A stretch of DNA of 7,271 nt from positions 1-7,271 of the forward strand of contig DYLB01000101.1 in assembly GCA_020722305.1 (NCBI GenBank). Direction: 5' to 3'. The first letter of the stretch is position 1; the number at the start of each line of letters is the position of its first letter. This document shows positions 1 to 4,813 of this stretch, piece after piece. A program made the position numbers and the translations under genes. The DNA comes from Anaerolinea thermophila. GTDB taxonomy: Bacteria > Chloroflexota > Anaerolineae > Anaerolineales > Villigracilaceae. Below the pieces are notes generated by a model. It did not search any database. It was given only the letters and a program-made list of their open reading frames with translations, and was not told the DNA's origin.

Positions 1-186
1 GCCCCGCCGCCTGGGATTCGGTTGGTAAAGTGCGGGTTATTGCAGTGGAGTCATAAGATGAAATACATCGTCCGGGCAATGGAATTTCGTCATCAATGGT
101 CGGGATGAAATGCCCACAAGATAAAACAAAAGGGCTGAGTCCCGGCTTTGCCGAAAAACTCCGCCCAAAGGTGCAACGCGGCAAAT

Positions 187-744
187 CTACTTCCAGTCAC
201 TCAACTCGTCTTCCAGTTCCTCGATCATCCTGACGTACTTATCCGTGCCGGCTTCCAGGCTGTTCTCGAAATGGACGTTGTTAATCCCTTCCGAAACGCG
301 GTACTCCTCCTCGACGGTGATGCTCTGTTCGAGCAGCGGGAAGATCCGGGTTTTGAGCCGCTCCAGGTGCTCACGGACTGCCGCGGTATATTGGCTCGTG
401 GCCCAACTGACTTCAGTCCGCGCCACCTCGTCCCCGGCCTGCCAATGCCTGGCAGCGTCGATCAACAACTCCGCAGCTTTGCGGCTCTTCTCCTGGTCCC
501 TCCGCATCGCGCCCACAGGCCCGTCATCCGGGGGGAATCCGCAATCTTCGAGGGCCGTGATGATGAATTCTTCCTTCTTGTAAAAGCTTTCTTCGATGTA
601 CTCGCGGATGAATTCATGGGCATAAATGAAGAAACTGGGGCGGGCGTACTTGGTGCTCCCCAATAACACTGCGCCACCTCCAAGGGCGGCGAGGAAACGC
701 TTGATATTTTCCTGATCGGCGCGAAGATGCTTGTCAATCCGCAT
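187..744 (-). CDS. Hemerythrin-like four-helix protein with degenerate metal site
   Basis: The 185-residue product resembles bacterial hemerythrin (HHE) domain proteins, which are cytoplasmic four-helix bundles that normally bind a di-iron centre. The core HHE pattern is visible: a helix with KKEE at 56-59, then ALEDCGFP (64-71), GPVGAM (75-80), a DQEKSR helix (83-88) and HLERLKTRIFP (126-136). Most usual ligand positions are changed. EH is replaced by DQ at 10-11 and again at 83-84, the HH before KEE is Phe-Tyr (54-55), and the Glu expected four residues after His126 is Leu130. Only the KEE acid and His126 remain. The C-terminal 45 residues are acidic and helical. There is no signal peptide or membrane segment. 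The ATG at 744 is preceded by AGGGA about 6 nt upstream, supporting this start. The gene is transcribed alone, from its own promoter downstream of the ccdA terminator. The family assignment is fairly secure, but iron or oxygen binding is doubtful and the function is unknown. Confidence 0.75.
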   Translation of the reverse strand: MRIDKHLRADQENIKRFLAALGGGAVLLGSTKYARPSFFIYAHEFIREYIEESFYKKEEFIITALEDCGFPPDDGPVGAMRRDQEKSRKAAELLIDAARHWQAGDEVARTEVSWATSQYTAAVREHLERLKTRIFPLLEQSITVEEEYRVSEGINNVHFENSLEAGTDKYVRMIEELEDELSDWK

Positions 745-781
745 AAGATTCCCTGTAAAGAGGTATTCGCTTGCTCATCGG

Positions 782-790
782 AGTATACCA
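782..790 (-). promoter_or_regulatory. Extended -10 promoter for the hemerythrin-like gene
   Basis: On the minus strand the gap reads TGGTATACT, an extended -10 element (TGn followed by TATACT, 5 of 6 matches to TATAAT). A TTGCAA lies upstream at 802-807, but its 14-nt spacing is too short for a standard -35. The extended -10 would have to carry recognition. Transcription would start near 775, giving a leader of about 30 nt before the ATG at 744. This is a consensus match only. Confidence 0.45.
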
Positions 791-855
791 CGCTAAATAC
801 TTTGCAATATTTGGGATTTTCGGGGGATAGCCCGATTCGACGCCATTTCCAACGC

Positions 856-891
856 AAAACCGGATCCCGATGAGGTCTCATCGGAATCCGG
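856..891 (-). terminator. Intrinsic terminator after ccdA
   Basis: On the minus strand, arms at 891-877 and 874-860 form a 15-bp stem around a 2-nt AC turn, followed directly by TTTTGCG. Fourteen pairs are Watson-Crick. The remaining one (885 with 866) is a G-U wobble in the minus-strand transcript but an A-C mismatch in the plus-strand transcript, so the hairpin is best formed by RNA coming from ccdA. It lies 25 nt past the ccdA stop and separates ccdA from the hemerythrin-like gene. Confidence 0.8.
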
Positions 892-915
892 CCGGTTCTG
901 CACCCGTGACCGGGA

Positions 916-1596
916 TCAGGATCCCAGAAAAGCCGCGATCAGCTCCCGGTTGACGAACAAGTCATAAATCCCGATCCCGACCAACAGGGTACCGCCAATC
1001 AGGTTGACCAGACGGGCGTTGCGGGCGAACCAGCGCGTCAGGCTGCGCTGCAAGGCCCCCGAAAGCAGGGATAGGACCAGCAACGGCACGCCGAATCCCA
1101 GCCCAAACCACAGGAACACGGACAGTTTGCTGAACAATTCACCAGCGGTCAGCGAGTAGGCGAAGATGCCCACCACCAGCGGCCCCGAACACGGCAGGGC
1201 GATCGGCCCGTAGAGCAGGCCGTAAACGAAGGCGTTGAAATACGGGTTCTTGAGCGCCGGCACCTCGACCTGCGGCAGCGCCTTGAACGGATTCCGGTCC
1301 AGCAGGAGCAGCGCGCCCAGGCTGATGATCAGCAGATCGGCGACGGGGATGACCAGCGAGAGCGCCCGTCCGACCGAGACCGACAGCAGGGCGATGACCA
1401 GCCCCAGGGCCAGCATCATCGCCAGCACGCCCAGCAGCACGAACAGGCCCAGGAAGTAGCGCCCACGCCGGTTTTCGAGTCCTTGCTGTCCGCCGCTGAG
1501 ATAGGCCAGAAATCCGGGGTAGAGCGGCAGCACGCAGGGACTGGTGGTCGCCAGCAAGCCGAGGCCCAACGAGGTGAAAATGGCATCGAAGTTCAT
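916..1596 (-). CDS. ccdA: CcdA-type transmembrane thiol-disulfide electron carrier
   Basis: This is a 226-residue, mostly hydrophobic polytopic membrane protein of the CcdA/DsbD-transmembrane family, which moves reducing equivalents from cytoplasmic thioredoxin to extracytoplasmic thiol proteins. The diagnostic motifs are SPCVLPLYPGFLAYLSG with Cys21 in the first helix and LPCSGPLVVGIFAYS with Cys136 in the fourth. These two cysteines form the redox pair, and about six membrane segments are readable. I chose the ATG at 1596. A TTG at 1614 would add six residues but has no spaced Shine-Dalgarno, while the ATG has GGA about 9 nt upstream. The gene lies downstream of and on the same strand as the thioredoxin-like lipoprotein at 1737-2429, its likely redox partner. 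A dispersed palindrome occupies most of their 140-bp gap. The family is secure; the identity of the client proteins is inferred. Confidence 0.93.
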   Translation of the reverse strand: MNFDAIFTSLGLGLLATTSPCVLPLYPGFLAYLSGGQQGLENRRGRYFLGLFVLLGVLAMMLALGLVIALLSVSVGRALSLVIPVADLLIISLGALLLLDRNPFKALPQVEVPALKNPYFNAFVYGLLYGPIALPCSGPLVVGIFAYSLTAGELFSKLSVFLWFGLGFGVPLLVLSLLSGALQRSLTRWFARNARLVNLIGGTLLVGIGIYDLFVNRELIAAFLGS

Positions 1597-1627
1597 AAGT
1601 TTTCCGGGTTCCAAATCCAGATGGTTT

Positions 1628-1726
1628 TAGCCACAGAGACACCGAGTCACGGAGATATTTTTGGGGAGGTTTGTTAAAGAAACGCCCAAGTATAAAAATC
1701 TCTGAGTCTCTGCGACTCTGTGGCTA
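1628..1726. repeat. Imperfect inverted repeat of GCCACAGAG type
   Basis: The left arm begins TAGCCACAGAGACACCGAG (1628-1646) and the right arm ends CTCTGTGGCTA (to 1726). The outer 11 bp are a perfect inverted repeat. Inside, matches alternate with mismatches over roughly 35 bp per arm, around an AT-rich centre. Similar GCCACAGAGACAC palindromes occur scattered through intergenic DNA of many environmental bacteria. The element fills the gap between the thioredoxin-like lipoprotein gene and ccdA, and its transcript could fold into a long hairpin that weakens or protects the joint message. Confidence 0.75.
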
Positions 1727-1736
1727 TTACCCATGG

Positions 1737-2429
1737 TTACATATCGCCGTCAAGGAACGGCAGCAAGGCGTCGTACAGCTCCTGGGCGCTCTTGATCCCA
1801 AACGGCAGCGGATGGGCTTCACCGTGGCGGTCGATGACCAGCATCGGGGTCGAGGGCGGGTTGAGGAACTGCGCCCCATACAGGTTGCCGATCTCACGCG
1901 CCACTTCGGGGGTGGCGACCGAGTAGAACCAGTCGAAGCCGTTGGTTTGGACGTAGCCGGTCAGGTCGGCAAGTTCCTCGTTGGTGTCGATGTCCAGCCC
2001 AAAGCTGACGAAATCGGCCCGTTCGCCGAGGAGTTTGTGCAGTTCCACCACCTGTCCCTGCTGCTGCTTGCAGTTCGAGCACCATTGGGCCAGCGTTTCG
2101 ACCAGCACCACCTTGCCCTTGAAATCGTTGATGCTGAACGTCTCTCCAGTGCGGGCATCGGTAAAGGTCACCGCGAACCAGGCCGGGGCGTCCATCATCG
2201 CCTCGTCTTTTTTATCTTCCATTATGGCGTCTTCGGTAGGCATCGCCTCATCCATCATGGCTTCGTCGGTGGGCGTGGCCTCATCCATCATATCGTCGCC
2301 GGAATGGGGTTCCTCGGTCATCATCTCATCGCCCTTGTCCATCATGACATCAGGCGTGGCGACCGCCGGCCCGCAAGCGGCCAGCAGGAAAGCAAAAACG
2401 AGCGTGAACAACACAGTTTTCTTGAACAT
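1737..2429 (-). CDS. Thioredoxin-fold lipoprotein with Met-rich acidic repeat linker
   Basis: The 230-residue product is probably an extracytoplasmic, lipid-anchored thiol-disulfide protein of the TlpA/ResA/redoxin class. Residues 1-18 are a lipoprotein signal (MFKKT, a hydrophobic run, then the lipobox LLAAC with Cys19). Residues 20-80 form a disordered acidic linker with twelve methionines, including two 11-residue repeats (47-57 and 58-68). The thioredoxin domain follows: FKGKVVLVETLAQWCSNC with Cys117/Cys120, then a strand reading VSFGLDID, and a Thr-Pro (194-195) as the probable cis-proline. The start at 2429 has GGAGGA 5 nt upstream and gives an intact signal; a longer frame to 2468 lacks both. 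It is the first gene of a minus-strand unit with ccdA, which probably keeps it reduced. Its client is not evident; the linker may itself be an oxidant target. Confidence 0.88.
   Translation of the reverse strand: MFKKTVLFTLVFAFLLAACGPAVATPDVMMDKGDEMMTEEPHSGDDMMDEATPTDEAMMDEAMPTEDAIMEDKKDEAMMDAPAWFAVTFTDARTGETFSINDFKGKVVLVETLAQWCSNCKQQQGQVVELHKLLGERADFVSFGLDIDTNEELADLTGYVQTNGFDWFYSVATPEVAREIGNLYGAQFLNPPSTPMLVIDRHGEAHPLPFGIKSAQELYDALLPFLDGDM
2226..2291 (-). repeat. In-gene 33-bp tandem repeat encoding MMDEA-type linker
   Basis: Two consecutive 33-bp units encode MMDEATPTDEA and MMDEAMPTEDA, residues 47-68 of the lipoprotein. A decayed third unit (IMEDKKDEAMMD, 69-80) follows. The repeat keeps frame and composition (Met pairs, Asp/Glu, Thr-Pro), so it extends the linker without disturbing the thioredoxin domain. 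Unit number could vary between strains by slippage. Confidence 0.75.
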
Positions 2430-2469
2430 GGGTTCCTCCATTTGAATTTTCCACATGATACCGGCCAAC

Positions 2470-2502
2470 CCTTACGAAAATGCGGCGGAAACCTTACGCA
2501 AA
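2470..2502. promoter_or_regulatory. Direct-repeat operator candidate in divergent control region
   Basis: CCTTACG occurs at 2470-2476 and again at 2492-2498, exactly 22 bp apart. Each copy sits in a longer similar context (ACCCTTACGAAAA and ACCTTACGCAAA). Two turns of DNA in direct orientation is compatible with a winged-helix OmpR-family dimer, and the gene for such a regulator starts 83 bp away. On the lipoprotein's coding strand the proximal copy reads TTTTCGTAAGG and ends 11 nt before TATCAT (2455-2460), a 5-of-6 match to a -10 with no good -35. That is a common layout for activated promoters. Binding is inferred. Confidence 0.45.
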
Positions 2503-2531
2503 GCTGAATAAGACCTGCCAACTCGTAATAT

Positions 2532-2562
2532 TTGTGTAATAATTTAGACAGACCTTCATAAT
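2532..2562 (+). promoter_or_regulatory. Possible promoter for the response regulator gene
   Basis: TTGTGT (2532-2537) and CATAAT (2557-2562, 5 of 6 to TATAAT) are separated by 19 nt, slightly long. The start would fall near 2569, only about 16 nt before the ATG at 2585. No clear Shine-Dalgarno is present there, so initiation may be weak or depend on a very short leader. Support is by consensus alone. Confidence 0.35.
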
Positions 2563-2584
2563 CACCCTTCACTAGAATATTGCC

Positions 2585-3268
2585 ATGACCCGAATCGCCA
2601 TCGTCGAAGACGAACCAAGCATAGCCGAAGTTGTCAGCCTGTATCTCAAACGGGCGGGCTTCGACGTCCAGCAATATGCGGATGGGCACGCCGCGTGGCA
2701 GGCTTTCGAGGCCCGGATGCCCGACCTCGTGATCCTGGACGTGATGCTCCCCCAGGTGGACGGATTCACCCTGACCCGTCACCTGCGTGACCGTTCGGAT
2801 GTGCCGATCATCCTGCTGACCTCCCGCCGCGACGAAACCGACCGCATCGCCGGGCTGGAGCTGGGCGCCGACGATTACGTGGTCAAACCCTTCAGCCCGC
2901 AGGAACTGGTCAGCCGGGTGCGGGCCGTGCTGCGCCGGGTCAAGGCCGAGGGCGAATCGCCGCGTGAGACCAGCCTAACCTTCACGGACATTTCCATTGA
3001 CCCACAGACCCGCCTGGTCAACGTGCGCGGCGAGGAGATCAGCCTGACCGCTAAAGAGTTCGACATGCTCCACCACCTCGCCCGCCACCCACGCCAGGTC
3101 TTTTCGCGGGACCAGTTGCTCGAAAGCGTCTGGGGCCTGTCGGATTTCATAGACCCCAGCACCGTCACGGTCCACATCCGGCGGCTGCGGGAGAAGATCG
3201 AGGAAGACCCCGCCAACCCCAAACATTTGCTGACGGTTTGGGGCGTGGGGTATCGTTTCGAACCGTAA
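2585..3268 (+). CDS. OmpR/PhoB-family response regulator
   Basis: This 227-residue DNA-binding response regulator has the standard length for its family. The receiver domain (about 1-118) has the acidic pocket Glu8-Asp9, phospho-acceptor Asp52 in VILDVMLPQVDG, switch residue Thr79 in IILLTS and Lys101 in DYVVKPF. The C-terminal winged-helix domain (about 130-226) shows LTAKEFDMLHHLARHP and the recognition-helix segment STVTVHIRRLREKIEEDP, ending GVGYRFEP. It is phosphorylated by a partner kinase, very probably the one encoded next (3434-4678), and then binds direct repeats. It is transcribed divergently from the thioredoxin-like lipoprotein, with the CCTTACG repeats between them. In E. coli an OmpR-type regulator (HprR) neighbours msrPQ, so a role in envelope oxidative stress is plausible but not shown. 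Confidence 0.95.
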   Translation: MTRIAIVEDEPSIAEVVSLYLKRAGFDVQQYADGHAAWQAFEARMPDLVILDVMLPQVDGFTLTRHLRDRSDVPIILLTSRRDETDRIAGLELGADDYVVKPFSPQELVSRVRAVLRRVKAEGESPRETSLTFTDISIDPQTRLVNVRGEEISLTAKEFDMLHHLARHPRQVFSRDQLLESVWGLSDFIDPSTVTVHIRRLREKIEEDPANPKHLLTVWGVGYRFEP

Positions 3269-3274
3269 TTTGCC

Positions 3275-3353
3275 GCGCTGAGCGGAGTGTCCCGAGCTTA
3301 CCGAGGGGAACGTAGTCGAAGCGCACAGGCACTAACACCACGTCTCGACTACG
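3275..3353. repeat. Intergenic dispersed-repeat remnant with hairpin
   Basis: The gap between regulator and kinase contains GCGCTGAGCGGAGTGTCCCG and, further on, CGAGGGGAACGTAGTCGAAG, a wording typical of short dispersed repeats in environmental genomes. CGTAGTCGA (3311-3319) and TCGACTACG (3345-3353) form a perfect 9-bp inverted repeat with a 25-nt loop. There is no T-run after it, so it is not a classical terminator. It makes the regulator-kinase spacing unusually wide (165 bp). Confidence 0.6.
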
Positions 3354-3397
3354 ACTTTTGAAAAGCACAAAAGCCTCCGCTCGACGCGAAAGAATCA

Positions 3398-3426
3398 TTG
3401 GAATGATTTTTAAAGTTCGACAGAAT
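3398..3426 (+). promoter_or_regulatory. Weak internal promoter candidate before the kinase
   Basis: TTGGAA (3398-3403) and CAGAAT (3421-3426) are 17 nt apart, with four of six matches each to -35 and -10. Initiation would fall at or next to the ATG at 3434, giving an almost leaderless message. This would agree with the lack of a good Shine-Dalgarno there. The match is weak. Confidence 0.25.
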
Positions 3427-3433
3427 AAGTATT

Positions 3434-4678
3434 ATGACTACCCGCAATCAACATATGACCTCCGCCACCTTGCGCTTCATCCTCGGCATCGCCCTGATCG
3501 TCGCTTCGGCACTGAGCATCTTCTACCTGTTGATGAAGCCGCCGATGAGCGACCTGGGCGCCATGGCCCAGTTCCTGAGCGCCACGGCCATCATCTCGGC
3601 CGGGGCGGGCTACCTGGCCTACCGCTACGGCTGGATCGAACGCTCCCCCACCCTGCGCTGGTCGCTGCTGGGCAGTTACGCCTTGGCCAGCGCCCTGACC
3701 TTCATCAACGTCTGGGTTACGGCCCGGCTGATGTTCGCCAGCCAGCACGACCTGATGCTCGCCACCGTGCTGCTGCTCTTCGCCGGGGGCATCGCCACCG
3801 TGCTGGGCTTCTTCCTGGCCTCCACCCTGACCGAACGGATCGGCGACCTCGATAAAGCCGCCCGCCGGATCGAACGCGGCGACCTGGGCACACGCGTCCC
3901 GGTGCGCGGCGCGGACGAACTGACAGCTCTCTCTGAGACTTTCAACGCCATGGCCGCCCGCCTCGAAGCCGCCGAAGCCCGCAAAAAGGAACTCGACGCC
4001 CTGCGCCGCGACCTGGTAGCCTGGGCCGGCCATGACCTGCAAACGCCGCTGGCCTCCGTGCGCGCCATCGTCGAGGCCCTGGCGGACGATATGGTGGACG
4101 ACGAGGCTACCCGCCAGCGTTACCTGCGGACGGCCCAGCGCGACATCCAAAATTTATCGGATCTGATCAACGACTTGTTCGAGATGTCGCAGATAGATGC
4201 GGGCGGTCTCAAACTGGACCTGTCGCCTGCGTCGCTGTCCGATCTGCTTTCGGACACGCTGGAAAGTTTCTCGGCGCTGGCCCTCCAACAAGGGATCAAG
4301 TTGGAAGTCAGCCTCGAACCCGGCGTGGACCCGGTGGTCATGGACGTGCAGCGCATCGCACGGGTGCTCAACAACCTGGTGGGCAACGCCCTGCGGTACA
4401 CGCCCGAGGGCGGGACCGTGTCCGTGCTCGCCGGGCAGGCCGCGGGTCGCGTGACCGTTTCCGTCTCGGATACGGGGGAAGGCATCCCGGCGGAGGACAT
4501 CCCCAAGATTTTCGAGCGTTTCTACCGGGGCGAAAAGTCCCGCAACCGCTCGACCGGCGGGGCCGGGCTGGGGCTGGCCATCGCCCGCGGCATCGTCGAG
4601 GCGCACGAGGGAGAGATCGGCGTGGAGAGCGAGCTGGGGAGGGGGACGCGCTTCTTCTTCCATCTGCCAAAGTCGTAA
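3434..4678 (+). CDS. Membrane sensor histidine kinase with four helices and HAMP
   Basis: This 414-residue kinase probably phosphorylates the regulator encoded just upstream. Four membrane helices are readable at about 13-34, 44-63, 75-97 and 107-130, joined by short loops. The positively charged loop 64-75 should be cytoplasmic, leaving two exposed loops of only about 10 residues. A HAMP linker follows (about 130-183, including RIERGDLGTRVPVRGADEL). Next come the dimerisation/phospho-acceptor helix with His200 in AGHDLQTPLASVR, the N box (LNNLVGNALRYTP, 311-323), G1 (DTGEGI, 346-351), the F box (FERFYRG) and G2 (GGAGLGLAIARG). The H box reads HDLQTPL where HELRTPL is usual, a tolerated variant. 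All catalytic elements are present. With so little extracytoplasmic sequence, the signal is probably read within the membrane or via the Met residues in the short loops (34, 38, 44, 100, 108). Confidence 0.95.
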   Translation: MTTRNQHMTSATLRFILGIALIVASALSIFYLLMKPPMSDLGAMAQFLSATAIISAGAGYLAYRYGWIERSPTLRWSLLGSYALASALTFINVWVTARLMFASQHDLMLATVLLLFAGGIATVLGFFLASTLTERIGDLDKAARRIERGDLGTRVPVRGADELTALSETFNAMAARLEAAEARKKELDALRRDLVAWAGHDLQTPLASVRAIVEALADDMVDDEATRQRYLRTAQRDIQNLSDLINDLFEMSQIDAGGLKLDLSPASLSDLLSDTLESFSALALQQGIKLEVSLEPGVDPVVMDVQRIARVLNNLVGNALRYTPEGGTVSVLAGQAAGRVTVSVSDTGEGIPAEDIPKIFERFYRGEKSRNRSTGGAGLGLAIARGIVEAHEGEIGVESELGRGTRFFFHLPKS

Positions 4679-4728
4679 CGCGACATTCATGCCGCTGTTC
4701 GGGCGCAAAATGAATTCTGCGTTACGAC
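4672..4728. repeat. Palindromic element with CGTAACGC termini
   Basis: GTCGTAACGC (4672-4681) and GCGTTACGAC (4719-4728) are a perfect 10-bp inverted repeat. Inside, ATTCAT (4685-4690) pairs with ATGAAT (4710-4715), giving a 57-nt hairpin. The kinase stop codon (TAA, 4676-4678) lies within the left arm. CGTAACGCGACATTC (4674-4688) recurs at 7207-7221 with one mismatch, so this looks like a member of a dispersed family. No T-run follows the right arm. Confidence 0.65.
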
Positions 4729-4771
4729 GAAAGTTTCACACTCCTGTCAGACCCCGTTAAGACTTTCGTAA
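4727..4771 (+). promoter_or_regulatory. Operator candidate before the UxxC lipoprotein
   Basis: ACGAAAGT (4727-4734) and ACTTTCGT (4762-4769) are a perfect 8-bp inverted repeat, 35 bp centre to centre. The proximal half extends to TTTCGTAA (4764-4771), the same 8-mer found before the other thioredoxin-like lipoprotein. Its last base is in both cases 43 nt from the A of the ATG. TACACT (4783-4788, 4 of 6 to TATAAT) lies 11 nt after it with no good -35, again as in the other promoter. Confidence 0.4.
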
Positions 4772-4813
4772 TAACTTCCTTTTACACTTGGCGTATCTCG
4801 AAAAGGAGACGCC

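Noticed and set aside
58..108. 16-codon ATG frame near the left edge
   Set aside because: Too short, with no family match and a poorly spaced ribosome site. Bases 1-186 show no supported gene.
120..186. Terminator after the hemerythrin-like gene
   Set aside because: On the minus strand, T-rich stretches follow only 3-4 bp stems, too weak to call.
1597..1614. TTG start at 1614 for ccdA
   Set aside because: It would add six residues without a spaced ribosome site. The ATG at 1596 gives the usual short N-terminus before the first helix.
2226..2345. Tandem repeats as a CRISPR array
   Set aside because: The units are contiguous 33-bp coding repeats in frame, with no spacers and degenerate third copies.
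1671..2507. 278-residue plus-strand frame across the thioredoxin-like lipoprotein
   Set aside because: It runs antisense to a gene with a clear signal, ribosome site and CxxC motif. Its His-rich stretches are the reverse reading of the Met/Asp repeat.
3410..4150. 246-residue minus-strand frame opposite the kinase
   Set aside because: Its Gly/Gln/His-rich composition is typical of an antisense shadow, and the kinase on the plus strand is unambiguous.
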